Shown: one piece after another, positions 26,294 to 36,030 of the stretch | Layout: each line of letters opens with the position of its first letter | Position numbering within the stretch: position 1 is the first letter of the stretch | NCBI GenBank assembly: GCA_963745755.1 | Contig: CAVUYP010000001.1 | Span: 372,001 to 436,000 of the forward strand | DNA: 64,000 nt | Direction: 5' to 3' | DNA from: RHKX01 sp963745755 | GTDB lineage: Bacteria; Actinomycetota; Thermoleophilia; Solirubrobacterales; 70-9 | The notes under the pieces: model-generated | Databases searched by the model: none | The model's input: only the letters and a program-made list of their open reading frames with translations | Told to the model about the DNA's origin: nothing | Made by a program: the position numbers and the translations under genes

Positions 26294-28870
26294 GTGCCCG
26301 AATTCATCAGCAACCGCCATGGCCTCGCCTGGGTGATCGCCGCCCTCGCCCTGCTGCTCGCCGTCGCCGCGCCCGCCGAGGCCGGCAAGGGCGGCAAGCC
26401 GAGCAAGCCGAAGCTGGCGCTGAAGACGACCGGGCAGGCGGAGCTGAGCGCGACCGGCAAGGTCGCCGTCGGCGCCTCCTACTCGGGACGCAAGCCGAAG
26501 CGGCTGAAGCTGTCGCTGGCGGTCCTCCAGGGCGGCGAGAAGACGAACGTCGCCAAGAACCGGAAGCTGAAGGTTCGCAAGGGCCGCGCCGCGAGGGCGA
26601 AGCTCGCGATCAACCGGGCCGGCCGGCCGCTCGTCCGCAGCTGCCTCGGCACGAAGCTGCGGCTGACCGCCCGCTACAGCTCGCGGGGGGGCAGCGCCAA
26701 GGTCGTGGTGACGAAGCGCGTGCAACGCGATCCGGCCCGCTGCGACGGCAAGGATCCGGTCGGGGTCGAGCTCGACAGCGCCGACCGCTGTGATCCGATC
26801 TCGGCCCCCGGCGAGCAGTGCCTGTTTCCCTACCCGAACGACTTCTACACCCGCCCCGACGACGCGGCTCCGACCGGGTTGCGGCTCGACCTGAAGACGG
26901 CGTCGATGCCGGTCAACGCCGCCGGCACCCCGGTCGATCCGACCGAGATCAACACCAGCGACGGCTTCAGCCCCGGCGCGCCGATCGTCGTCCGCATCCC
27001 CGGCCTCGACAACCCGGCGGCGTTCGCGCAGACCGACCCGGTCGCGATCACCGACATGGGCGAGTCGTTCGCCGCCAAGCAGCCGATCGTCGTCATCGAC
27101 GCCGACAGCGGCCGGCGGCAGCTGCTCTGGGCCGAGCTCGACTCGAACGCCTCGTCCCCCGAGGAGACCGACCTGCTGATCCACTTCGGCAAGAACCTCG
27201 AAGACGGACATCGCTACATCGTCGCCCTGCGGAACCTCAAGGACGCCGACGGGAACACGATCGAGGCTCCGGCCGGGTTCCAGCTCTATCGCGACCGGGT
27301 CCCGACCGGGATCGCCGCGATCGAGGGCCGCCGCGATCATTTCGAGGGCAACTTCGACAAGCTCGGCGAGGCCGGCATCGGTCGCCACAACCTCTACCTG
27401 GCGTGGGACTTCACGGTCGCCAGCACCGAGAACATGACGTCGCGGATGCTCTCGATGCGCGACCAGGCCTTCGCCGACCTCGGTGACACCAACCTGACCG
27501 ACGGCGGCGTCGACGGCGCCGCGCCCGACTTCACGATCAACCCCGGCGGCGTCGTCGACTTCCCGGATGAGACGACGCCGAACGACCACGGTGCCGAGAA
27601 CATCCGCGAGGTGACCGGCACCGTCAAGGTCCCCTGCTTCATGACCGATCCCGACGGCGCCGCCGGCCCGGCCGAGCCGTGCGACCCCGGTGCGGTGCTG
27701 AAGACCGACGGCGCCGGCGTGCCGCAGCAGAACGGCTTCTACGACGCCCGCTTCACCTGCAACATCCCGCGCTCGGCGGTCGACGGCGCCGGCAACGTGA
27801 TCGCCCCGGTCCGGACCTCGATGTACGGGCACGGCCTGTTCGGCGACTACACCGAGGTCCACACCCGCGACGTCCGCACGCTCGGCTTCGACCACGGCGT
27901 GATGACCTGCGCCACCGATTTCATCGGCATGTCCGAGGACGACGTCTTCCCGGTCGCGGTCCCGGCGCTCAGCGACATGTCGAACTTCAAGCCGCTGGCG
28001 GACCGCCTTCAGCAGGGCTTCCTCGACTTCCTCTACCTCGGCCGGGCGATGATCCACCCGGACGGGTTCGCGAGCGACGCCGCCTTCAAGTTCAGCGGTG
28101 ACCCGGTGATCGACACGACGAAGCCGCTGTTCTACTACGGCAACAGCCAGGGCGGCATCGCCGGCGGCGCGCTGACCGCGATCGCCACCGACTTCACGCG
28201 CTCGGTCCTCTACGTGCCGGGGATGAACTACTCGACGCTGCTGACCCGCAGCGTCGACTTCGAGGACTACTCGCTGATCCTCTACCCGAGCTACCCCGAC
28301 GAGTCGGAGCGGCCGCTGCTGCTGTCGCTGATCCAGTCGATGTGGGATCGCGGCGAGCCGAACGGCTATGCCAACCACATGACGACCGACCCGCTGCCGG
28401 GCACGCCCGCGCACAAGGTGCTGATCGAGATGGCCTACGGCGACCACCAGGTGGCCAACGTTCAGACCGAGGTCGAGGCGCGGACGATCGGCGCCCCGCT
28501 GCGGGTGCCGGCGGTCGACGCGAACCGGCTGCAGCCCGGCTACGACGCGCCGTTCGTGGGGCTGCAGACGCTCGGCGATCTCGGCGGCCCGGCCGCGCAG
28601 GGAAGCGGGTTCTTCATCTGGGACATCGGCCCGAAGCGGCCGAATACGACGACCCCCGACCCCGACGACATCCTCGGCACCGATCCGCCGCCGCTGACGA
28701 ACACGGCCCCGGACGACAGCTTCGGTCTCGACCCACACGACCGGGTGATCCGCAACACCCCGGCGATCCGCGAGCAGATCGCCAACTTCATCGACGAGAA
28801 CGGATCGATCACCGACCCCTGCGGGCCGCACCCCTGCTACGAGGCCAACTGGGACGGAGCCCTCCCGTAG
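26294..28870 (+). CDS. Large secreted lipase/esterase-like protein
   Basis: 858 aa, intact. Signal peptide: HGLAWVIAALALLLAVAAPAEAG, cleaved after about residue 33. A lysine-rich ~130-residue beta-like segment follows, then a large domain resembling the bacterial virulence-factor lipase N-terminal family (FPYPNDFYTRPDD...). A serine-hydrolase elbow lies in YYGNSQGGIAGGAL around residue 615. A later EMAYGDHQV segment may hold the catalytic His. Predicted to be exported and to hydrolyse esters. GTG 26294 is preceded by GGAGGAGA. The sulfatase gene begins at its stop codon. Confidence 0.8.
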   Translation: MPEFISNRHGLAWVIAALALLLAVAAPAEAGKGGKPSKPKLALKTTGQAELSATGKVAVGASYSGRKPKRLKLSLAVLQGGEKTNVAKNRKLKVRKGRAARAKLAINRAGRPLVRSCLGTKLRLTARYSSRGGSAKVVVTKRVQRDPARCDGKDPVGVELDSADRCDPISAPGEQCLFPYPNDFYTRPDDAAPTGLRLDLKTASMPVNAAGTPVDPTEINTSDGFSPGAPIVVRIPGLDNPAAFAQTDPVAITDMGESFAAKQPIVVIDADSGRRQLLWAELDSNASSPEETDLLIHFGKNLEDGHRYIVALRNLKDADGNTIEAPAGFQLYRDRVPTGIAAIEGRRDHFEGNFDKLGEAGIGRHNLYLAWDFTVASTENMTSRMLSMRDQAFADLGDTNLTDGGVDGAAPDFTINPGGVVDFPDETTPNDHGAENIREVTGTVKVPCFMTDPDGAAGPAEPCDPGAVLKTDGAGVPQQNGFYDARFTCNIPRSAVDGAGNVIAPVRTSMYGHGLFGDYTEVHTRDVRTLGFDHGVMTCATDFIGMSEDDVFPVAVPALSDMSNFKPLADRLQQGFLDFLYLGRAMIHPDGFASDAAFKFSGDPVIDTTKPLFYYGNSQGGIAGGALTAIATDFTRSVLYVPGMNYSTLLTRSVDFEDYSLILYPSYPDESERPLLLSLIQSMWDRGEPNGYANHMTTDPLPGTPAHKVLIEMAYGDHQVANVQTEVEARTIGAPLRVPAVDANRLQPGYDAPFVGLQTLGDLGGPAAQGSGFFIWDIGPKRPNTTTPDPDDILGTDPPPLTNTAPDDSFGLDPHDRVIRNTPAIREQIANFIDENGSITDPCGPHPCYEANWDGALP

Positions 28871-30574
28871 CCGCACTGGATCGCCCCAACGTGCTGCTGC
28901 TGGTCACCGACCAGCAGCGGCGGCCGCGCCACTGGCCCGACGAGGCCGGGTGGGTGGACGAGTTGATGCCGAACGGCGCCGAGCTGGCCCGGACCGGGCT
29001 GACGTTCAACAACGGCTTCTGCAACGCGTCGATGTGCTCGCCGAGCCGGGCGACCCTGTTCACCGGCCGCTATCCGGCGGAGCACGGCGTCGAGCTGACC
29101 CTGACCGCCGCCGATCTCCGCCCCGATCCCCGCAACACGCCGGCGGTCATCGGGGAGATGGTCAAGGTCCTCCGCCGCGGCGAGGCGCCGCCGCGGCGCA
29201 TCCTCACCCAATTCGCGAAGGGCGCCCTCGGGATCGACTCCAGCGCCGGGCACGAGAACGAGTTGCCGACCGCGGTGCCGAATCTCCCCGGCCTGCTGCG
29301 CGAGCGCGGCTACGAGGTCGCCTACAAGGGCAAGTGGCATCTCACCCATCCGCTCGGCGGCGAAGGCTCGATGCTGGGCGGCTGGAGCGGGCGCGACGCC
29401 GAGCGCCTCGCCGCCGACTACGGCTTCGCCGACTGGGAGCCGCCCGACGCCGGCGAGAACGCCCGGGCCGAGAACTTCGGCGGCGGAATCGCCGGCGAGG
29501 GCGAGGGGTGGGACGAGGTCTACACCGGCCAGATCGAGCGCTGGCTGGGACGCGGCGACCTCCCCGAGCCGTTCTGCATGGTCGCTTCGCTGGTCAACCC
29601 CCACGACGTGCTCGGCTACCCGGCCTCGCACATCGCAGGGCGGCTACGCGAACGAGCAGTTCCGCGACCTCGGCGTCCTGCTGCCGCCGACGGTCGACGA
29701 GAACCTGAAGGGCAAGCCGTCGGTCCACTCGCTGATGAGGATGGGCATGGCCGCCTACCTGGGGCCGCTGCGGACCCGCCGCGAGCAGCTCGACTACGTC
29801 AACTTCTACGCCTACCTGCATCGCGTCGTCGACGAGAAGATCGGCCGGATCCTCGCCGCGCTCGGCGACGCCGACGACCCCGCCTCGCTGCGCTCGCGGA
29901 CCGTCGTCGTCCGCTGCGCCGACCACGGCGAGATGGGGCTCTCGCACGGCGGCCTGCGCCAGAAGGCCTTCAACGCCTACGAGGAGACGATCAACGTGCC
30001 ACTCGTCGTCTCCAACCCGGTGCTGTTCCCGAGGCCGGCCGAGACGGAGGCGCTCGGTTCGCTCGTCGACGTGCTGCCGACCGTGCTCGACCTCGCCGGC
30101 GGCGACCGCGCCGAGGGGCTGAAGGGACGCAGCCTGCTGCCGATCCTCGCCGCCAAGGCGGATCCGGAGCGCGAGCGGGTCGGCGCCTCGCCGGTCGATC
30201 TGACCCCGGTGCTCGACCACCCGAGCCCGGCCGAGAGCGTCCAGGACGGCGTCCACTACACCTTCGACGACCACCAGGCGGGGACGGCGCAGCGCGAGGC
30301 GCCCGGTCAGCCGAATCGGCTGCGAGCGATCCGCACCGCGCGGCACAAGTACGCGTTCTACTTCGACCCGAGCGGCGAGCGTCCGAGCGAGTACGAGATG
30401 TACGACCTCGACAGCGACCCCGACGAGACCCGGAACCTGGTTGCCGTCGGCACCGGGGCAGTCCTCGACTCGGCCGACGAGCGGATCCGCTCCGAGCTCG
30501 CCGAGGCGCTCGGGGTGGCGATGGAGGGGGCCGGCACCGAGCCGGCGCAAGCAACCGAGGAGGCCAGCCGATGA
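28867..30574 (+). CDS. Sulfatase 1 (cytosolic-type, one-base frame disruption, start unclear)
   Basis: Type I sulfatase of the alkaline-phosphatase superfamily. DRPNVLLLVTDQQR holds the first metal Asp. CSPSRATLFTGRYP is the formylglycine signature with an unmodified Cys, GKWHL follows, and VRCADHGEMGLSHGG carries later metal ligands. Near 29640 one extra G breaks HIAGGYANEQF. About 568 aa after repair. No ATG, GTG or TTG lies before the essential RPN strand in this frame, so the start is uncertain and may be hidden by another sequence error. There is no signal peptide. Its stop overlaps sulfatase 2. Confidence 0.83.
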
Positions 30575-32205
30575 AAGCGACCATGAACCGGCGACCGCGT
30601 CCAGCGGTCGTCCTCGCCGTGCTTGCGGTCGTCCTGCTCGGGCTGGCGTCGACCGCGTCGGCGCGCCCGGCCGGAAAGGGCACCGGCAAGCGCCCGAACG
30701 TGCTGATCGTGATGACCGACGACATGGCGAAGTCCGATCTCCAATTCATGCCGAGCGTGCGCCGCAAGCTCGCCCACAAGGGCACGAGGTTCGCCGACGC
30801 GATCGACTCGTTCCCGCTCTGCTGCCCGGCGCGGGCGACCTTCATCACCGGCCAGTATTCCCACAACCACGGCGTGGTCGGCAACTTCGCGCCGTACGGC
30901 TGGTACGGGATGAAGCACCGCGGCAACACGCTGCCGGCCTGGATGCAGGACGCCGGCTATCGGACGGCGATGGTCGGCAAGTGGCTGAACGGCTACGGGG
31001 CACTCGACGCGCACGGCGAGGTCCCGAAGGGCTTCGACACCTGGCGCGGGTTGCTCGACGTCTCCGCCTACGACTACTTCAACTACGTGATGAACAAGGA
31101 CGGCCTGCTGAAGAGCTGGGGCGACGGCGAGTTCGCCCGCAAGCTCGTCGAGTTCGCCCACATCGAGGTCGATGACCAGCCCGACTCGATCGGGACGATC
31201 TTCGCGCAGCTGACGAAGCTGTTCGGCCCGCCGCCCTACGACTACTGGGGAAGCGAGAAGCGCAAGGACTACTCACCCGACGTGACCGGCCAGATCGCCA
31301 ACCGGCTCGTCCGCGGCGAGCGCAAGGCCCGCAAGCCGTTCTTCATCTGGTGGGCACCGGTCGCCCCGCACCGTGAGGACGTCTCGACGACGCTGATGGG
31401 CCGGTCGGGACCGGACCCGCGGCCGGCGCCGCGCTACCGCGACGAGAGCGAGCAGCTGACCCTGCCGCAGGGCCCGAGCTTCAACAACGAGGGCACCGGC
31501 CCGAAGCCCGCCAACTTCGACGTCGCGAAGGAGCTCGACGCCGAGGACATCGACCAGCTCAACCTCGACTACCAAGGCCGCGCCGGCTCGCTGATGGCGG
31601 TCGACGACCACGTCGCGAAGATGGTCAAGACCCTCCGCAAGACCCACCAGCTCAAGAACACGGTGATCATGTTCGTCTCCGACAACGGCTGGCTGCAGGG
31701 TCAGCACCGGATACCCGGCGACAAGTACCTGCCGTTCGACGAGTCGCTGCGGGTGCCGCTGATCATCCGCGGTCCCGGCGTGCCGAAGGGCAGCAAGGTG
31801 AAGGGCCAGGTCTCGAACATCGACTTCGCCCCGACCCTGCTCGACTTCGCCGACGCGACCGCCGGCCGGACCATCGACGGGCTCTCGCTGCTGCCGACGA
31901 TCGAGGACCATTCCGCCCGCCCGAATCGCGCCCTCGGCATCGAGGCGCCGTCGCCGCTGTTCCTCGGCGCGATTCCGAACAACGGCTGGGACCGTCCCTA
32001 CGAGGGGGTCCGCACCGACCGCTACACGTTCGTCGAGTACACCGAGACCGGCGACCGCCAGCTCTTCGACCGCCGCAGCGACCCGTACGAGATCCACAAC
32101 CTCGCCGGCGACCCCGCCTTCGCCGACATCGAGAGCCGGCTCGCCGCCAAGGCGACGAAGCTCTCCGCCTGCGCCGGCGCGGCCTGCTCGAAGATCAAGC
32201 CGTAG
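30571..32205 (+). CDS. Sulfatase 2 (secreted)
   Basis: 544 aa, intact. Signal peptide AVVLAVLAVVLLGLASTASA. Then KRPNVLIVMTDDMAKSD with metal Asp pair, and PLCCPARATFITGQYSHNHG, a C-x-P-A-R variant of the formylglycine motif. GKWLNGYG follows, with a C-terminal metal site in FVSDNGWLQGQHR. Related proteins act on sulfated glycans (N-acetylglucosamine-6-sulfatase-like). It overlaps the upstream sulfatase by ATGA. The enzyme depends on a formylglycine-generating enzyme that is not in this window. Confidence 0.9.
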   Translation: MKATMNRRPRPAVVLAVLAVVLLGLASTASARPAGKGTGKRPNVLIVMTDDMAKSDLQFMPSVRRKLAHKGTRFADAIDSFPLCCPARATFITGQYSHNHGVVGNFAPYGWYGMKHRGNTLPAWMQDAGYRTAMVGKWLNGYGALDAHGEVPKGFDTWRGLLDVSAYDYFNYVMNKDGLLKSWGDGEFARKLVEFAHIEVDDQPDSIGTIFAQLTKLFGPPPYDYWGSEKRKDYSPDVTGQIANRLVRGERKARKPFFIWWAPVAPHREDVSTTLMGRSGPDPRPAPRYRDESEQLTLPQGPSFNNEGTGPKPANFDVAKELDAEDIDQLNLDYQGRAGSLMAVDDHVAKMVKTLRKTHQLKNTVIMFVSDNGWLQGQHRIPGDKYLPFDESLRVPLIIRGPGVPKGSKVKGQVSNIDFAPTLLDFADATAGRTIDGLSLLPTIEDHSARPNRALGIEAPSPLFLGAIPNNGWDRPYEGVRTDRYTFVEYTETGDRQLFDRRSDPYEIHNLAGDPAFADIESRLAAKATKLSACAGAACSKIKP

Positions 32206-32227
32206 GGCAGGCGCCGGAGGCAGATAT

Positions 32228-32243
32228 GTCCCACGTGATGGGA
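32228..32243. terminator. Short hairpin after sulfatase 2
   Basis: GTCCCA and TGGGAC form a perfect 6-bp stem about 20 bases after the sulfatase stop. It is followed by CTTG and no T-run, so termination activity is only suggested. Confidence 0.35.
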
Positions 32244-32367
32244 CCTTGCTGCCGCCGACGCGATGGGCGGTCGAGGCGCCCGCCGATCGCCGGGCGGGAA
32301 CCGCGAAGCGCGCCCAGCGCCGAGCGCCGAGCGGCGGCGTCGGGCGCGGGCCTCGCGGGACCCGCCG

Positions 32368-32871
32368 TCAGGTCGCAGTGGCCTCGGTCGCGAACGAGTC
32401 GCTTGCGACCGGGTTGAGCGCCCAGTCGAGGGCGAAGTCTGCGACCTCCTCCCAGCCAGGGGCGCCGGGGAAGTGCGGGCGTCCCTTGAACTCCTGGAAG
32501 GCGACGATGCCCGACTCGTAGGCCTGCGCGTTGTGGTGGGAGGCCTTCGGGGGAACGATGTGGTCCTCCTGAACGCATCAGCAGCAGCGGCGCCCGGTCC
32601 GGCTTCGCGAAGTCGACCTCGGTCGCGGCGTGCCGGTGGAGGTTGGCCACCGCGCCCTCACGGAGCACCCGTGACGCCGCCGGGACGTGGTAGCGATCGC
32701 GGATCGCGTCGGAGTCCTCCTGCGAGAGGGTGTTCGACGACCATCGGCAGCTCGATCTCGCCGATCGGCTCCGGATCCTCGTTGAGCGCCTCGACGTCGG
32801 CCTCCATGCCGGGCCAGGCCGGCGCGATGACGTTGAAGCCGCGCTCCTCGTAGCGCTGCGTCCACTCTCCC
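32368..32871 (-). pseudogene. Decayed alpha/beta hydrolase with missing core
   Basis: Reads TVMGEWTQRYEERGFNVIAPAWPGM, the early part of a common actinobacterial alpha/beta hydrolase. It passes from IELPMVVE straight into NTLSQEDSDAIRDRYHVPA, which in full-length relatives lies about 100 residues later. The nucleophile elbow (GHSFGG-type) is therefore gone, while the C-terminal part with EDHIVPP and the HFPGAPGWEEVADFALDWAL tail remains. Two one-base frame slips (near 32735 and 32573) add to the damage. The N-terminal strand before TVMGEW is also absent. An assembly deletion is an alternative explanation. Confidence 0.7.
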
Positions 32872-32917
32872 ATGACCGTGGTGTCATCCACAGCCCGTGT
32901 GACGGCGCTGAGCGGCG

Positions 32918-33132
32918 GCGACGTCGTCATCGACACGGTCGAGAGCTACCTCAGCAACGAGCGCAGTGTCAACACGACCGCCCACCAGCTCGGCGTCCAC
33001 CCGAACACGATCCGCCACCGGCTGACCCGCTTCGAGGAGACGACCGGCCGCTCGCTGCGGGGCACCGAGACGCTGGTCGAGGTCTGATGGGCGCTGCAGC
33101 AGCGCCGGCTCGGCTGGAGCCGGCGGGGCTGA
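32918..33132 (+). pseudogene. PucR/CdaR-type regulator remnant (C-terminal HTH only)
   Basis: Only the last ~70 residues of a PucR-family regulator survive: VIDTVESYLSNERSVNTTAHQ, then GVHPNTIRHRLTRFEETTGRSL, the diagnostic C-terminal helix-turn-helix. A TGA at 33085 stands where the family usually has Trp (VEV-W-WALQ), and the frame continues WALQQRRLGW to a second stop. Upstream domains are missing, and the fragment abuts the decayed hydrolase. Both look like leftovers of a deletion. An intact PucR-type gene lies at 58151-59332. Confidence 0.72.
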
Positions 33133-33173
33133 GGGTGCGGCGAAGATCCGGGGCCCGCGCCGCGATGCCGAAG

Positions 33174-33247
<74 letters not shown>

Positions 33248-33277
33248 TTACGGCGGGGAGTCTAGAGCGGATCTCGC

Positions 33278-33817
33278 TCAGCCCTGGGTCCCGTCGATCA
33301 GCGAGATCGTCGTGATGTGCTTGCCGTCCGCGTAGAGGAAGTTCATCCGCGACTTTCCCTTGCCGGGCACGTAGTAGCCGCCGCCGCCGGGAAACTTCTT
33401 CGCCTTCGGGTACTGCTTCTTGAGCTTGCCGATCTTGTCGCCGAGACCGAGACCCTGCTTGGTCTCGAACTTCATCAGCGAGCCCTTGAAGTTGTACTTG
33501 CCGTTCTTGATGCCAGCGAAGATCGAGACGGCGCTGACCTTGCCGTGGCTGTTGCCGCCCTCGATCGAGGCGCTACCGGCCGCCGAGCTCTTGCTCGTGT
33601 AGTTGCAGTACTGGAACGAGCCCTTGAAGTTGCAGTCGCCGCGCTTGCCCCACGACTTGTCGGCATCCTTGACCTTCATGCCGGTCTTGATTCCGCCGAG
33701 CTTCTTCGCCGGCTTGATCAGGGTGTCCTTCGGCTTCGGCAGGCCGGCGTAGCCGGTGGCGGGCAGCGCCAGTAGCAGCAGCGCGACGGCGGGCACAATC
33801 AGACGCTGTCTCTTCAC
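33278..33817 (-). CDS. Secreted protein of unknown function (paralogue 1)
   Basis: 179 aa from GTG 33817, preceded by GGGAGAGAAC. Signal peptide LIVPAVALLLLALPATGYAG. The mature part is rich in Gly and Lys: GLPKPKD, GIKTGMKVKDADKSWGKRGDC, then KFETKQGLGLGDKIGKLKK, YVPGKGKSRMNFLY and a closing HITTISLIDGT. It aligns throughout with the neighbouring gene at 33858-34454. Two Cys residues lie close together and could form a disulfide. No enzymatic motif is visible. The function is unknown. Confidence 0.75.
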   Translation of the reverse strand: MKRQRLIVPAVALLLLALPATGYAGLPKPKDTLIKPAKKLGGIKTGMKVKDADKSWGKRGDCNFKGSFQYCNYTSKSSAAGSASIEGGNSHGKVSAVSIFAGIKNGKYNFKGSLMKFETKQGLGLGDKIGKLKKQYPKAKKFPGGGGYYVPGKGKSRMNFLYADGKHITTISLIDGTQG

Positions 33818-33857
33818 GGTTCTCTCCCTGAGGTGCGAAACGGTTGCCCGCAGGACC

Positions 33858-34454
33858 CTATCGGGGCCGGGACGGGGAATGCGCCGGTCCGGCGGCGGGC
33901 GCCGCCGCCGAGCGACCCTGGTGCACGCCGTCGACGGCGGTGATCGCGGTGATGTGCTTGCGGTCGAGGGTCTGGAACATCATGTACGAGCGGCCCCTAC
34001 CGGGGACGATGTAGCCGAGCCGGTTCGCGGCCTTGATCGCTTTCGGGTATGCCCTCGCCACCTTCGCGCCGTTGTCGCCGAGGCCGATGCCCCGCCTCGT
34101 CTCGAACTTCGCCAGACGGCTCCTGAAGACGTAGCGGTCGTGGCGGTCGAGGCCGGCGTAGATCCCGACCGAGCTGACCCTGCCGTGGCGGGCGGCCCCG
34201 ATCGAGGCGCTGCCGGCGCGGCGGTTGCGGCCTCTGTAAGTGCAGGACCGAATGCCCTTGCGGCCGCACCTGCCGCGCTTGCCCCAGGCCTTGTCGGCCG
34301 ACTTGATCTTCATGCCCAGCCGGACGCCGGCGATCGACCTCGGGACCTTGACGACGTCCGTGCCCCGCGGCTTCGGCAACCCCGCCGACGCCGGCGCGGC
34401 GGCGAGCAGGGCGACGGCGGCGATCGCGAGGGCGGTTGCGGCGAGCCTGTTCAT
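33858..34454 (-). CDS. Secreted protein of unknown function (paralogue 2)
   Basis: 198 aa. Signal peptide LAATALAIAAVALLAAAPASAG, then the same order of motifs as the next gene: GLPKPRG, GVRLGMKIKSADKAWGKRGRC, KFETRRGIGLGDNGAKVAR, YIVPGRGRSYMMF and HITAITAVDG, plus an extra Ala/Pro-rich tail. Lys in paralogue 1 is largely Arg here. The two genes are tandem, evidently a duplication. The function is unknown, but the GxGD repeat pattern and export signal suggest a surface or secreted binding protein. Confidence 0.75.
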   Translation of the reverse strand: MNRLAATALAIAAVALLAAAPASAGLPKPRGTDVVKVPRSIAGVRLGMKIKSADKAWGKRGRCGRKGIRSCTYRGRNRRAGSASIGAARHGRVSSVGIYAGLDRHDRYVFRSRLAKFETRRGIGLGDNGAKVARAYPKAIKAANRLGYIVPGRGRSYMMFQTLDRKHITAITAVDGVHQGRSAAAPAAGPAHSPSRPR

Positions 34455-34520
34455 GGCCGGCAAGGTACAGGCGGACCCGGCTACCGGGCGCAGGTCGGCG
34501 CGCGTCCATACGCTTGCGCC

Positions 34521-35498
34521 ATGGACCTCGACGTGATCTTCCTCGGCACCGGCGGATCGGTGCCGTCGGCGCGCCGCAACACGGCGGCGGTACTCGTCCG
34601 CCGTGGCGGCGACCGGCTCCTGTTCGACTGCGGCGAGGGCACCCAGCGGCAGATGCAGCGCTCGGTCGGCCTCGTCAACGTCGACGCGATCTTCATCACC
34701 CACCTGCACGCCGACCACTACCTCGGCCTGCCGGGGCTGATCAAGAGCTACGAGATGCAGGATCGCGAGGAGCGGCTGACGATCTACGGCCCGCCCGGGC
34801 TGCGCTCCCTGTTCGCGGCGCTCGCGCGGATCATCGGCAAGCCGCGCTACGGCCTCGATCTCATCGAGCTCAATCGCGCCGAGGCGGTCGGCTTCGGCGA
34901 CTACGAGGTCGAGCCCTTCGACGTCTCGCACCGGATCGTCGCCAACGGTTACGCGCTGCGCGAGCAGCCGCGCCCGGGCCGGTTCGACCCCGACGCGGCC
35001 CGCCGGCTCGGCGTCGAGCCGGGCCCGGCGTTCGGTGAGCTCCAGGATGGCCACACGGTGCCGGGGCGCGACGGCGTCGTCGCGCCGCAGCAGGTGATGG
35101 GGGAGGACCGGCCGGGCCGGGCGATCGTCATCACCGGCGACACCGAGCCCTGCGAGGAGACCGAGGTCGCCGCCGCCGGGGCGGAGCTGCTGATCCACGA
35201 CGCGAGCTTCGCTGCCGCCGAGACGGAGCGAGCCGCCGAGACGGGTCACTCGACCGCGCTCGGCGCCGCCGAGCTCGCGGCGGCGGCCGGGGTCGGGATG
35301 CTGGCGCTCGTCCACATCTCCTCGCGGCACTTCGTACCCGACATCCTCGCCGAGGCCAGGGCCGCCTTCGCGGCGACGGTGGCGCCGCGCGACTTCGACC
35401 TCGTCGAGATCCCGCTGCCGGAACGCGGCGCCCCGGAGCTGGTCGCGAACGGCGCCCGCGCGGCACCGACCGGCGCCGACGGCGGCGAACCGCGATAG
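34521..35498 (+). CDS. rnz: Ribonuclease Z (tRNA 3'-endonuclease)
   Basis: 325-aa metallo-beta-lactamase-fold nuclease that removes tRNA 3' trailers. It starts DLDVIFLGTGGSVPSARRNTA. Metal motif THLHADHYLGLPG has His61, His63, Asp65 and His66. Further ligands lie in ITGDTEP and the C-terminal LVHISSRH. An Ala/Gly-rich C-terminal tail is extra. ATG 34521 has TACGCT six bases upstream. The tRNA-Arg nearby lacks an encoded CCA, as expected for an RNase Z substrate. Confidence 0.93.
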   Translation: MDLDVIFLGTGGSVPSARRNTAAVLVRRGGDRLLFDCGEGTQRQMQRSVGLVNVDAIFITHLHADHYLGLPGLIKSYEMQDREERLTIYGPPGLRSLFAALARIIGKPRYGLDLIELNRAEAVGFGDYEVEPFDVSHRIVANGYALREQPRPGRFDPDAARRLGVEPGPAFGELQDGHTVPGRDGVVAPQQVMGEDRPGRAIVITGDTEPCEETEVAAAGAELLIHDASFAAAETERAAETGHSTALGAAELAAAAGVGMLALVHISSRHFVPDILAEARAAFAATVAPRDFDLVEIPLPERGAPELVANGARAAPTGADGGEPR

Positions 35499-35508
35499 AA
35501 CTGGGCGG

Positions 35509-35973
35509 ATGCCTCGTCCGCTGCCGACCGTCGCCGCCTGCCTGGCCGCCCTCGCGCTCGCCACGACGGCGATCGCCGCCGGCGGCGACGCCGTGCCCTA
35601 CCGCGGCGCCACCGCCCAGGATCGCGACATCAAGCTGATCGTCGACGGCAAGGGTCGGGTCAAGCGCGGCGCCTTCTCGGCGCTGACCGAGTGCGGCGGC
35701 AGGTTCAAGCCGTTCAGCGGCGACTTCTCGTTCCGGGCGCCGCTCGACCGCGCCACCCGGCACGGGTTTCGCGACGAGGGCTCGACGGTCGACTCCGACG
35801 GGACCTACAGCGGCCGCTACAAGTACGACATCAAGGGGAAGCGGAAGGGCCCGCGGAAGATCGCCGGCAGCTTCAGCGTCGCGATCGTGTTCCGCAAGAA
35901 CGGCAAGAAGTACACGACCTGCGTGGCCAAAGACGTCGCATACAGCGCGAAACGAAGCAACCGCGGCGGCTGA
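35509..35973 (+). CDS. Small secreted protein, unknown
   Basis: 154 aa with a signal peptide (PTVAACLAALALATTAIAAGG). The mature part is basic and beta-rich: YRGATAQDRDIKLIVDGKGRV, GSTVDSDGTYSGRYKYDIKGK, and ends TTCVAKDVAYSAKRSNRGG with two Cys overall. Its style resembles the other exported proteins just upstream, but I see no clear alignment with them. TAGAAC lies shortly before the ATG. Confidence 0.65.
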   Translation: MPRPLPTVAACLAALALATTAIAAGGDAVPYRGATAQDRDIKLIVDGKGRVKRGAFSALTECGGRFKPFSGDFSFRAPLDRATRHGFRDEGSTVDSDGTYSGRYKYDIKGKRKGPRKIAGSFSVAIVFRKNGKKYTTCVAKDVAYSAKRSNRGG

Positions 35974-36030
35974 GCGCCGCCGAACCGCCGCAGCGCCCTG
36001 CTAGGTTTCCCGCGACGTTTCCTTTAACCG

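Noticed and set aside
28342..32205. 1287-codon frame suggesting a double sulfatase
   Set aside because: The extra base near 29640 removes the first sulfatase's stop from this frame. There are two overlapping genes.
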